Below are positions 25,139 to 32,672 of a stretch of DNA of 64,000 bases, piece after piece. The stretch is from assembly GCA_027050775.1 (NCBI GenBank), contig JALUBH010000018.1, forward strand, positions 1 through 64,000, written 5' to 3'. Position 1 is the stretch's first letter, and every line of letters begins with the position of its first letter. Source of the stretch: Campylobacteraceae bacterium (GTDB lineage: Bacteria > Campylobacterota > Campylobacteria > Campylobacterales > Sulfurospirillaceae). Below the pieces are notes generated by a model, which was not told the origin of the DNA, made no database searches, and saw nothing but the letters and a program-made list of their open reading frames with translations. Position numbers and translations under genes: made by a program.

Positions 25139-26008
25139 ATAGATATAGATAAACTTTCACTAAAAGAGCAATTTAGCAACTTTTGCAAAATAAATAGAAT
25201 AGAAAATATGGAGAGTGCTGTAGAGTATTTTGCTGTTTTTGGAGGTCTTGGAATTGAAATAGATACGACAATACCTCTAGTTGAGCTCATACAAAAACAT
25301 ATCTTGGACAGATATAAATATCTAAGAAACGATATAAGCGCATATATCACAAAAGATGAGCTTCTCCCCTGTGTTCTAACCGGAGCAGCTACCGGAGATC
25401 GCAGGACCAATTCCTCTTTTAAGCGAGCTAAAGTTGCTTACAATGACGGTATGGACTGCATTGAAGATCTGCTTGATTTGGGGGTTATAAAGCTTGAATC
25501 ATCGTTTGAGCAAAATTTTATATCTGATAGGATTTTATTTACTTCACCTTTTGTGCGTTTTTGGTTTGCTTTTATTTCTCCCCTTTTTAGAGGCATAAAA
25601 GAGGGTAATTATAGTGAATTTTACGAGAATTTTAACAATAGGAAAATGGAATTTAATCAACTTATATTTGAACAACTCTGTTTTGAGTTTGTAAAACTAC
25701 ACTTTGCAGATGAAAAGATATACAATATCGGAAGATATTGGGATGAAAAAAGAGAGATAAATCTACTAGCCAAAACCAAAGCAGGGAAAATCATCGCAGG
25801 AAGTTGTAGATATATAAGTTCTAAAGTAAAAAAAAGTGAATTTACTAAATTGAAAGAGAGTTGTAAAATCTTAAAAAGTAAGCCAGATCTTTTTCTACTT
25901 TTTGCAAAAAAGGGGTATACGAGCGAATTGAAGTCAATGAAAAATGAAACTCTCAAACTCTTTACATGTAGAAATTTCAAGATGCTCATAGAAGATGAAT
26001 ACAGATAA
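25139..26008 (+). CDS. DUF234-domain protein, probable AUA start
   Basis: 289 residues if started at the ATA at 25139 (IDIDKLSLKEQFSNFCK...), 266 if at the first ATG (25208). The upstream 23 codons read as normal coding sequence and the ATA lies seven bases after AAAGG. The C-terminal half resembles DUF234, the PD-(D/E)XK-like domain found behind archaeal-type DEXX ATPases: FTSPFVRFWFAFISP, then FEQLCFEFVK and a possible nuclease-like core (YWDEKREINLLAK...GKIIAGSCR). The ATPase domain is absent. It overlaps the antiporter gene by 14 bp. Function unknown. Confidence 0.7.
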   Translation: MDIDKLSLKEQFSNFCKINRIENMESAVEYFAVFGGLGIEIDTTIPLVELIQKHILDRYKYLRNDISAYITKDELLPCVLTGAATGDRRTNSSFKRAKVAYNDGMDCIEDLLDLGVIKLESSFEQNFISDRILFTSPFVRFWFAFISPLFRGIKEGNYSEFYENFNNRKMEFNQLIFEQLCFEFVKLHFADEKIYNIGRYWDEKREINLLAKTKAGKIIAGSCRYISSKVKKSEFTKLKESCKILKSKPDLFLLFAKKGYTSELKSMKNETLKLFTCRNFKMLIEDEYR

Positions 26009-27080
26009 ACTATTGGCTGAAAAAGCTCTGTGGTTATCGCTATTTTGCCTTTTGGGACTATTTTTACTTGAACATACGCTTGAAAGCAGTTTGCAAGGGA
26101 ATGTTGTTGGCTTTATAATTATTTTTTTTGTTATTATATACTCTGCTATCAATGTTGCCCATCATGCTGAAAAACTTGCACAAAAATATGGGGAACCTTA
26201 TGGAACTCTTATATTGACGATCTCTGCAGTTATAGTTGAGATAGTCATCATCGTCATCATGATGACAAATGCTCATAGTCCCACACTAGCAAGAGACACT
26301 ATATACTCAGCCGTTATGCTCGATATAAATGGTCTCTTAGGTATTTGTGCTTTCATAGGTGGTATAAAATATGGCGAACAAAAGTACAATATGGACTCTT
26401 CAAACTCTTACATATCCATGCTTTTGGTTGCGTTTTTAGTAGCCATGGTTTTACCTCATTTTATACCGGATAAAAATCTGATAATGTACGAAAATTTTAC
26501 AGTCGTGGCTTTCATATTGCTTTATGCCTTGTTTACAAAAATACAGCTCAAGAATCACAAGTATTTTTTCACATATAATTATCATAAAAACGAAAAAACC
26601 GAGCAAGAGCATATCGATACTCAAAAAATCAATGGTCTTTATCACTCGACAATACTCAGTGTTTCCATCATCATCATAGGATTATTGTCTGAGCTTCTAG
26701 CACTATTTATGGACAATAGTATCGAATCCATAGGGCTTCCTATGGCACTTGGGGCTTTTACCGTAGCTGTTATATCAGCTTCACCGGAACTAATAACCGC
26801 TATAAAATCAGCCTCAAATAACAATATGCAAACCGTTATAAATATAGCTTTAGGTGCGAGCCTGGCAACTCTTCTTTTAACAGTCCCTAGCGTAATAATA
26901 GTAGCCGAAATTATGCACTTTAGTATTGATTTAGCCTTAACACCACTTCAAATGACTATGATAGGCATAACTTTAGTAGTAAGCATTGTGCACTTCAACG
27001 ATGGCGAAACAAATATACTAGAGGGATTTTTGAATTTCATATTATTTATAGTTTTTTTCTTTTTGATATTTGTAGAGTAA
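25995..27080 (+). CDS. chaA: Cation/H+ antiporter, ChaA/CaCA family
   Basis: 361 residues, 10-11 predicted transmembrane helices in two homologous halves. The two alpha-repeat signatures are visible: GEPYGTLILTISAVIVEIVI (about 60-80) with a Glu in the ion path, and AFTVAVISASPELITAIKSA (about 255-275) with the partner Glu. The short acidic or His-rich linker between the halves (about 190-215) is typical. It exports Ca2+ (or Na+/K+) against protons. It is coupled to the DUF234 gene, and its stop codon is embedded in the left arm of the inverted-repeat element. Confidence 0.85.
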   Translation: MNTDKLLAEKALWLSLFCLLGLFLLEHTLESSLQGNVVGFIIIFFVIIYSAINVAHHAEKLAQKYGEPYGTLILTISAVIVEIVIIVIMMTNAHSPTLARDTIYSAVMLDINGLLGICAFIGGIKYGEQKYNMDSSNSYISMLLVAFLVAMVLPHFIPDKNLIMYENFTVVAFILLYALFTKIQLKNHKYFFTYNYHKNEKTEQEHIDTQKINGLYHSTILSVSIIIIGLLSELLALFMDNSIESIGLPMALGAFTVAVISASPELITAIKSASNNNMQTVINIALGASLATLLLTVPSVIIVAEIMHFSIDLALTPLQMTMIGITLVVSIVHFNDGETNILEGFLNFILFIVFFFLIFVE

Positions 27081-27194
27081 ATATTTTATATTATTTATGT
27101 TAGAGCGACTCTGCAACCAATGGGTCAAAATCTTTGATTTTGGGGTACCCATAGTGTGAAGCCTTAGCGACAACATAAATAATATAAAATATTT
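27079..27194. repeat. 116-bp element with 23-nt perfect inverted repeats and nested hairpins
   Basis: Left arm 27079-27101 and right arm 27172-27194 are exact reverse complements (AAATATTTTATATTATTTATGTT split as two parts of under 20 in the text: AAATATTTTATATT then ATTTATGTT). The 70-bp interior folds further: AGAG/CTCT around CGA (27102-27112) and a two-part hairpin, ATGGGT/ACCCAT enclosing CAAAATC/GATTTTG (27120-27152). The left arm contains the antiporter stop codon. The form suits a MITE-like insertion or a large terminator/processing structure. Confidence 0.7.
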
Positions 27195-27211
27195 GGTGAA
27201 ATTTTGGGCAT

Positions 27212-27294
27212 AAAAAAAGCGTTCGAGGTGGGCATCTCGAACGCTGATTTTAAAAAATATATTCGTTTTCTAAAAAGGAGGGTTGCGTCTTGGT
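27212..27294 (-). ncRNA. Predicted small RNA, copy 2
   Basis: About 83 nt on the minus strand, homologous to 24962-25040. The first 22 nt are identical, including the CCCUCCUUUU core. The middle is AU-rich and diverged by small insertions. The terminator stem is AGCGUUCGAG/CUCGAACGCU: the C-G pair of copy 1 is U-A here, with the same AUGCCCAC loop and seven U. Its -10 is TATACT. It lies between corA and the inverted-repeat element, so it may also be made from the corA 3' end. Confidence 0.78.
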
Positions 27295-27300
27295 AATGAA

Positions 27301-27306
27301 AGTATA
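27301..27306 (-). promoter_or_regulatory. -10 box of small RNA copy 2
   Basis: TATACT on the minus strand, at exactly the same distance from the ACCAAGACGC start as TATAAT in copy 1. The flank TATTTAACATATAATCC also matches copy 1. Confidence 0.6.
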
Positions 27307-27372
27307 GGATTATATGTTAAATAAAAAATAACCTTTTATAAATAAAAAGTAAATAAGAGTAATATTGTCCTA

Positions 27373-28326
27373 TTATAACCAGCCTTTCTTCTTAAAGAAT
27401 AGATATGGTGCAACTCCCGATATAGCAATGAGAACCAAGGCAAAAGGATAACCTATCGACCAGTGAAGTTCAGGCATAAACCTAAAATTCATACCATATA
27501 TACTAGCTATCATAGTTGGTGGTAAAAACACGACTGAAGCTATAGAAAATATCTTTATGATTTTGTTTTGCTGAATATTGATAAACCCCTGAGCAGCATT
27601 CATCAAAAAATCTGTCTTTTCAGAAAGAAATGTATTGTGAGGCATAAGCGTATCTATATCTATCAATATATCGCTTATCTCTTCTTTATCATCTTGAAGC
27701 CATCTTGATTTTCTCTTTTGAAGCATAAGCATATCTCTTTGGGTATCCATAAGACATAGGCGAATCATACCTAAAGTATCGTCTTCTTGGGCTAGATCCT
27801 CTATGCCCTCTTCGATATTGTCACTATTTACGGAAAGTACATTTTTGCCTATCTTGTTTAGTCTCTTGTATGAATCCTCTAGCGTATCAGCAATTCTATC
27901 TATCTTCATCTCCATCAATTTTAGAAATATCTCTTTAGGAGTTGAAAGATTTAGAAGATTTTTTTTCAGGTATGTTCTAAGAAGTCTCAACTCAGGTACT
28001 TCATCTTGACATATAGTAATAATCTGGTCATCATAACTCACGAGAAAAAGTACATTTGCATTGGAATTATCATCTCTTCCTATGAGTTGCAAAAAAAGAC
28101 AATTTAGCTGAAAACCACCCTCGTAAGACTCATAGTGAGAACTAGACTCAATCTCCTGTATCTCTTCAAGAGTAGGCACAGGAAGTGAACTGATTTGAGA
28201 TATAAGCTTCATCTCCTTTTTTGAAGGTTCGTTTATATCTATCCATATAGCATCTTTTAAATTTTGCTCATTTTTTGTCTTTATGATTTGAATGTGATTG
28301 TCCACATATTTAAAAGCCTGAATCAT
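27373..28326 (-). CDS. corA: Magnesium/cobalt transporter CorA
   Basis: 317 residues, the usual length. A long N-terminal cytoplasmic domain of helices forms the pentameric funnel; two C-terminal transmembrane helices enclose the signature YGMNF (about residues 277-281) at the pore mouth. It takes up Mg2+ along the membrane potential. The ATG has a GGAGG Shine-Dalgarno, and two overlapping TATAAT boxes lie 30-40 bp upstream on the minus strand (28365-28355). No terminator hairpin was seen before the small RNA promoter. Confidence 0.92.
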   Translation of the reverse strand: MIQAFKYVDNHIQIIKTKNEQNLKDAIWIDINEPSKKEMKLISQISSLPVPTLEEIQEIESSSHYESYEGGFQLNCLFLQLIGRDDNSNANVLFLVSYDDQIITICQDEVPELRLLRTYLKKNLLNLSTPKEIFLKLMEMKIDRIADTLEDSYKRLNKIGKNVLSVNSDNIEEGIEDLAQEDDTLGMIRLCLMDTQRDMLMLQKRKSRWLQDDKEEISDILIDIDTLMPHNTFLSEKTDFLMNAAQGFINIQQNKIIKIFSIASVVFLPPTMIASIYGMNFRFMPELHWSIGYPFALVLIAISGVAPYLFFKKKGWL

Positions 28327-28400
28327 ACAGCAACCTCCTACTTAGAAGTTGGGTATTATATTATAAGTTTAATAAAGAGTCTATTAGACTTTTTGTATGT

Positions 28401-28856
28401 TTATCGCTCCCAATATTTTCTAGCTTTATCAAGCTCATCTTCAGTAAAAATCTTTATGCTATACTTTTTGAGTAATTTTGCACTTATACCGTCTTTTTTT
28501 ATAAGCCTTTTAGAGAATGAACCATCATATATCTCCCCTCTTCCACAAGATGGACTTTTTGACTTTAAGATAGCCATATCAATACCATTTTCCAAAGCTT
28601 TTTTTAGAGCTGATTTTGCACCTTGGCTAAACTCTTTTGTTTTATCTTCCCCATCTTTGTTTATGGCTTTTTTGCCTATCAACTCAACAGGAATTCTAGG
28701 AGTTGGCAAACCACCCTCCGTCTCAGGGCAAGTAAGTACTAAGAGATTCAAATTTTGAAGTTTTTTTATAAAAGGATTATTTGCAATAGAGTTATTACCA
28801 CCGTCATACTTAACATTTTCACCAAGCAAGCAGGAGCTTATGAGGACTTTTTTCAT
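28401..28856 (-). CDS. DUF523 family protein
   Basis: 151 residues from the ATG at 28856. The start MKKVLISSCLLGENVKYDGG is the family N-terminus; longer in-frame starts run into rpsI and are rejected. Conserved Cys-containing motifs SCLLG (about 8-12), CPETEGGLPTPR (about 48-59) and KSKSPSCGRGEIYDG (about 90-104) are intact, suggesting metal or nucleotide binding. Function unknown. No good Shine-Dalgarno precedes it; instead a hairpin at 28864-28880 lies just upstream, so expression may depend on read-through from rpsI. Confidence 0.8.
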   Translation of the reverse strand: MKKVLISSCLLGENVKYDGGNNSIANNPFIKKLQNLNLLVLTCPETEGGLPTPRIPVELIGKKAINKDGEDKTKEFSQGAKSALKKALENGIDMAILKSKSPSCGRGEIYDGSFSKRLIKKDGISAKLLKKYSIKIFTEDELDKARKYWER

Positions 28857-28863
28857 GGGTTTT

Positions 28864-28880
28864 GAGGGGACTAGCCCCTC
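28864..28880. promoter_or_regulatory. Hairpin between rpsI and the DUF523 gene
   Basis: GAGGGG pairs with CCCCTC around a 5-nt loop. On the minus strand it lies 16 bp after the rpsI stop and is followed by AAAACC, so it lacks a U-run and is more likely an attenuating or stabilising structure; on the plus strand TTTT follows. Its position just before the DUF523 ATG could mask that start. Confidence 0.5.
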
Positions 28881-28896
28881 TTTTGTTTGTTTGTGA

Positions 28897-29286
28897 TTAT
28901 CTCTTAGAGAACTGAGGGCTTCTTCTTGCTTTTCTTCTACCAAATTTCTTTCTTTCGACGATTCTTGAATCTCTCGTAAGAAGTCCGTAAGGCTTCAAAA
29001 CTGCTCTATAATCTTCATCCATACTAGCCAATGCTTTTGAAATACCATGACGCAATGCATCTGCTTGAGCTGAGTATCCACCACCAAAAGTTGTAGCTTT
29101 TATATCTAGGCTTTCAAGTTGTTTAGTAAGTTCTAGTGGTTGTCTGACTCTTTTTTTGATAGTCTCATGACCGCCAAGCCAAGCTTCAAAATCTATACCG
29201 TTTACCACTATATTTCCGCTACCTGCTGCTACCCATACTTTTGCGATTGCAGTTTTTCTTTTTCCGGTTGCATATACTTTTGCCAT
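28897..29286 (-). CDS. rpsI: 30S ribosomal protein S9
   Basis: 129 residues. The N-terminus [15 protein letters not shown], the central [19 protein letters not shown] and the basic C-terminus ending RRSPQFSKR, which reaches the P-site tRNA, are all characteristic. It follows rplM after one base, the conserved bacterial order L13-S9. The Shine-Dalgarno GAGGAG lies in the end of rplM. Confidence 0.97.
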   Translation of the reverse strand: MAKVYATGKRKTAIAKVWVAAGSGNIVVNGIDFEAWLGGHETIKKRVRQPLELTKQLESLDIKATTFGGGYSAQADALRHGISKALASMDEDYRAVLKPYGLLTRDSRIVERKKFGRRKARRSPQFSKR

Positions 29287-29287
29287 C

Positions 29288-29719
29288 TTATTTCTCCTCC
29301 ACTTTGCTTATTTGCGCTGTGTGAGGATGCTCACTGCCAGCATATACTTTTAGTTTTTTTATCATACTTTTAGCAAGGTTTGTTTTTGGCAACATACCCC
29401 TAATACCAAGTCTATACAATTTAGCAGGATTATTTTTTAGTAAATCTTCGAGTTTATCACTCTTGACTCCACCAAAGTATCCTGTGTGCCTATGATAAAG
29501 CTTAGTACTTAGTTTATTTCCGCTAAACTCGACTTTTTCTGCATTGATGATGACTACAAAGTCACCACAATCAACATTTGGAGTAAAGTAAGGCTTATGC
29601 TTACCTCTTAAAAGTGTTGCTACTTCAGTCAAAACTCTACCAAATTTTTTACCTGCAGCATCCACAACAATCCAATCTCTTTTTACCTCATTAGGCTTAA
29701 TAGCTCTTGTAGCCTTCAT
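29288..29719 (-). CDS. rplM: 50S ribosomal protein L13
   Basis: 143 residues from the ATG at 29719, eight bases after AAAGG; a longer in-frame start at 29752 adds a non-family extension and is rejected. Signature features: [22 protein letters not shown], the [11 protein letters not shown] strand and [19 protein letters not shown]. It is an early-assembly large-subunit protein. First gene of the L13-S9 operon. Confidence 0.96.
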   Translation of the reverse strand: MKATRAIKPNEVKRDWIVVDAAGKKFGRVLTEVATLLRGKHKPYFTPNVDCGDFVVIINAEKVEFSGNKLSTKLYHRHTGYFGGVKSDKLEDLLKNNPAKLYRLGIRGMLPKTNLAKSMIKKLKVYAGSEHPHTAQISKVEEK

Positions 29720-29791
29720 TTTGAAACCTTTATATCTGTTTTTGAAAGGCAAATTGTAGTGGAATAATCATTAAATATAGCTGAATTTCAG

Positions 29792-30385
29792 TTAAATATA
29801 AGTATTATTTTTGTTTCCTAAGTTTTTTATATCTCTTATGATTTCATCTATACTCATCACATGTGTGCTTGCTCCAAGTTCATAAGCGCTTTTTGGCATC
29901 CCATATACTATAGAAGTCTCTTCATCTTGTGCTACAGTCTTGAAGCCAGCATTTTTAAGGTCCAACATCCCTTTTGCTCCATCGGCTCCTATTCCGCTTA
30001 GTAGATATGTGATGATTTCGACACCCTTGAGTTTTGCTGCTGATGAAAAAAATCTATCTACCTCAGGGTGATAAAAACTCTTTTTTATTGTATCCAACTC
30101 TATATGGTATCCATTTTGATTTTGGCACAAAAAAGAGCTGTCTTCGAGCAGATAGATCTTGCCGTTTTTTATGGGCATATTTTTATTTGCAAAAATAACT
30201 TCACTAGGGTTTATCCGATTTAATCTTTTTGAAAATGATGACAATGACAAGACATCCATATGCTGTATGATGACGATAGTAAAATCTATGCTCTGTTTTA
30301 AAGATGTCAGTATTGACTCTAAAAGTCCCGGCCCCCCTGTCGAAGAGCCTATGAGGACTATCTTATCAGGCTTTGAAGAGCTCAA
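29792..30385 (-). CDS. CheB methylesterase domain without receiver
   Basis: 197 residues covering only the catalytic domain of CheB, which removes methyl groups from chemoreceptor glutamates. The active-site triad is readable: Ser in IGSSTGGPG (about 12-20), His in VIIQHMD (about 38-44) and Asp in [11 protein letters not shown] (about 129-139). The N-terminal receiver that normally gates the enzyme is missing, as in other Campylobacterota. It overlaps the receptor gene by 20 bp. The start is a TTG (30385); an ATA at 30391 has better spacing from GAGGAG. Confidence 0.85.
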   Translation of the reverse strand: MSSSKPDKIVLIGSSTGGPGLLESILTSLKQSIDFTIVIIQHMDVLSLSSFSKRLNRINPSEVIFANKNMPIKNGKIYLLEDSSFLCQNQNGYHIELDTIKKSFYHPEVDRFFSSAAKLKGVEIITYLLSGIGADGAKGMLDLKNAGFKTVAQDEETSIVYGMPKSAYELGASTHVMSIDEIIRDIKNLGNKNNTYI

Positions 30386-31928
30386 GCGTATGACGCAACT
30401 CCTCGGTAACTTTGCTTAGGTATTCGGCTGCTCCGGCAATCTCTTCAACGCTTCTAGCATTGTCGGTTGATATAGAGGAAATCTCTGTCATATTTTGCAT
30501 AACAATTTCCATCTCTTTTGAGATTTTATTTGAATCTTCTGCCGATGCAGTGCTTGCATCAACAGCACCATTTAAGGCATTGTTGACACTTTCAATTTGT
30601 TCATCTACCTCGGCTACTTTATCCATAGCATTGGTAAAATCATGTGAATTACTTTGGATGTTTGATGCGGCATCACTTACTGATTGGATAACTAGATTTA
30701 TAGTGCCTGTTATCTCCGTCAAGCTTTTTTGTGTTCTCTCAGCTAGTTTTCTCACCTCATCAGCCACCACGGCAAATCCTCTTCCGTGCTCTCCCGCCCT
30801 TGCTGCTTCTATGGCTGCGTTTAGTGCAAGTAAATTTGTCTGGTCCGCTATATCTCCGATGATGGACAACACTTCCTTGACTGAAGTAACTTCTTCTTGT
30901 AAATGTTCCATATTTTGAGCTAAATCAATCTCTTTTTCTCCGATGATATTTGTAGTGGAAAGAAGCTCTTTTATACTCTCTTGTGTTTTATTTAGAGTTG
31001 TCATCGTGTGTTTTATATCCTCTGCACTTTTATTTACAACTTCAACTGTGCTTTTCAAACTCTCAAATGCATCATTGGCTCTTGATGTAGTATTTGAGAC
31101 AAGTGCTGATTCATTTTCGGCACGCTTTCCTACTTCTAAAGCAGTTGCAGAGAGTTCAGCTGAAACAGAGGCATTTTCTTCACCTCCTTTTTTCGAGGAT
31201 TTGACGGTATCTTGGACTTTTGCTATAAAGCTGTTTATCTGTACAGCTAATTGTCCTATCTCATTTTTACCGATAACCGGCATTCTTTTTGTTAAATCAC
31301 CCTCGCTAGAAGCAAGATCCTCTGCAGCATCTTGTATGCTAAGGAGATTTCTTACTATAAATGAAGAGACAAAAAATGCCAATAAAAGTGCAATCAAGAT
31401 AGCGATGCCACCTACAATGCTCATTATTGATTTATAAGTAAAAATTTCGTTTTCGTCTTGTTTTATTCTTTTGGCTTGTAAAGCTATGATTTTTTGGTGT
31501 AAACTATCTAGTTTTGACAACAAAGATTTTTGGGTTGCGCTTATATTTGAGCTGCTCATCGCAACAGCTTTGTCGTACTGCTTTAAATTTTCTTTTATTT
31601 TAAACAAAAGTTTTTTTAACTCATTGTTTTTTATCTTTTTTGCTATGCTATTTATCTTTTTCATAACTTTTTTGGAAATATTTTGATACATTAAAAGTTT
31701 AGATTTATCTTTTGTTCTGCTAAAATCGAGTGAAAAAACTACACTCTCTAGCACATGTTTTTCTGTTGTAGCGATATCTTCTACTAAAGAGTTTGTCCGC
31801 ACAATCTCTACTACACCATCTGCAGAAGTCTCAAGGGCAGTAAAACCCAAACCAAATATCGCAACCAATGCGATAATCATAACCGAAAAAGCGCTAAGCA
31901 GTATAGCTCGTATGCCCATATTGTTCAT
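30366..31928 (-). CDS. Methyl-accepting chemotaxis protein
   Basis: 520 residues from the ATG at 31928. N-terminal transmembrane helix (about 5-25), a helical periplasmic sensor of about 140 residues (four-helix-bundle type), second transmembrane helix (about 165-190), HAMP domain (about 190-245), and a signalling domain with the kinase-binding tip [20 protein letters not shown] (about 395-414). The sensor has many Lys and Ser and no PAS or Cache signature, so its ligand is unknown. No C-terminal pentapeptide for CheR/CheB docking was seen; the coupled CheB gene follows directly. Confidence 0.9.
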   Translation of the reverse strand: MNNMGIRAILLSAFSVMIIALVAIFGLGFTALETSADGVVEIVRTNSLVEDIATTEKHVLESVVFSLDFSRTKDKSKLLMYQNISKKVMKKINSIAKKIKNNELKKLLFKIKENLKQYDKAVAMSSSNISATQKSLLSKLDSLHQKIIALQAKRIKQDENEIFTYKSIMSIVGGIAILIALLLAFFVSSFIVRNLLSIQDAAEDLASSEGDLTKRMPVIGKNEIGQLAVQINSFIAKVQDTVKSSKKGGEENASVSAELSATALEVGKRAENESALVSNTTSRANDAFESLKSTVEVVNKSAEDIKHTMTTLNKTQESIKELLSTTNIIGEKEIDLAQNMEHLQEEVTSVKEVLSIIGDIADQTNLLALNAAIEAARAGEHGRGFAVVADEVRKLAERTQKSLTEITGTINLVIQSVSDAASNIQSNSHDFTNAMDKVAEVDEQIESVNNALNGAVDASTASAEDSNKISKEMEIVMQNMTEISSISTDNARSVEEIAGAAEYLSKVTEELRHTLELFKA

Positions 31929-32248
31929 CTCATTCCAACCTGATAAAAGAATTTTACCCAAAAAGGGTTTGACGCTCGTAAAAAGCTATTTATTTTTCTA
32001 AATCAAATTTGTCGGATTAAGATATCTTTTTTCAATATAATTTCACCAAGAAACAACAAAAAAACAAACAATTTTGAAATATCAATAAAAATGTTACAAC
32101 TTCTGATATTAATTATTACTTAAATTCTAATATTTGTTAATAAATTTACCATTCAACTACCACATACACACATTTTACGCCAAATTAAACCATAAGATTT
32201 AGTATTTTAAAGTTCCAAGACTACCTTTATATGATAAAAACTGATACC
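31929..32248. other. 320-bp intergenic region upstream of the chemoreceptor
   Basis: AT-rich and non-coding. It separates the end of the addBA/haem-binding run from the chemoreceptor gene, all on the minus strand, and must hold the receptor promoter. A plus-strand TATAAT at 32036-32041 has no matching gene. No clear sigma-28 or sigma-54 box and no hairpin with a T-run could be recognised. Confidence 0.5.
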
Positions 32249-32671
32249 TTAGTATGGTGTTTTACCTGTCCAATTACGGATAATATTTTTTTGTTTTTGT
32301 GTCAATCTCGCATCTTTGTGTAATTTTAGATAATCCGGCAATGGCATCGCATGATAGACCGATCTGAAGATTTGCTCTAACTTTTTATCTTTTTGTTTGG
32401 CGGTGTAGCTATTCCAAATAGAAAAATTTACCCATTCTCTACCTAAACTGACATGTCTTTTTATGAAAAATGATGCCGGAGCTATACTCGCATACCATGG
32501 GAGTTTTACCTCATTTGAATGACAATCATAACAAGATTTTTTCAAAATCTTCATCACCTTTTTTGGAGCTTTTATCTCCAAGCTTACATTACTCTTTGGA
32601 TTCACAACCTTCGCAGGTATAAATTGAATCGCCACTAACAAAACCACTATAAAAATCAAAACACTTTTCAT
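32249..32671 (-). CDS. Haem-binding domain protein (periplasmic, one CxxCH)
   Basis: 140 residues: signal peptide or anchor (about 1-20), then CYDCHSNEVKLPWY with the haem-attachment CxxCH (about 48-52), followed by ASIAPASFFIKRHVSLGREW and NFSIWNSY. This is the small haem-binding domain family often encoded near oxidases and peroxidases. It follows addA after one base at the end of the cbb3-addBA run. The acceptor or donor is unknown. Confidence 0.75.
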   Translation of the reverse strand: MKSVLIFIVVLLVAIQFIPAKVVNPKSNVSLEIKAPKKVMKILKKSCYDCHSNEVKLPWYASIAPASFFIKRHVSLGREWVNFSIWNSYTAKQKDKKLEQIFRSVYHAMPLPDYLKLHKDARLTQKQKNIIRNWTGKTPY

Positions 32672-32672
32672 A

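Noticed and set aside
24958-27323. The two small RNA copies as ends of an insertion sequence
   Set aside because: They are direct and not inverted repeats, each has its own promoter and terminator, and no transposase lies between them.
28857-28943. N-terminal extension of the DUF523 protein
   Set aside because: The extra 29 residues overlap rpsI in another frame and are unlike the family N-terminus, which begins at the ATG at 28856.
30386-30391. A fourth AUA start, for cheB
   Set aside because: The ATA is well spaced from GAGGAG, but that sequence is also the conserved C-terminal coding of the receptor, and a TTG two codons later is a normal start.
32036-32041. Plus-strand TATAAT in the gap before the chemoreceptor, suggesting a small RNA
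   Set aside because: No hairpin with a T-run or reading frame follows; a chance match in AT-rich DNA is likely.
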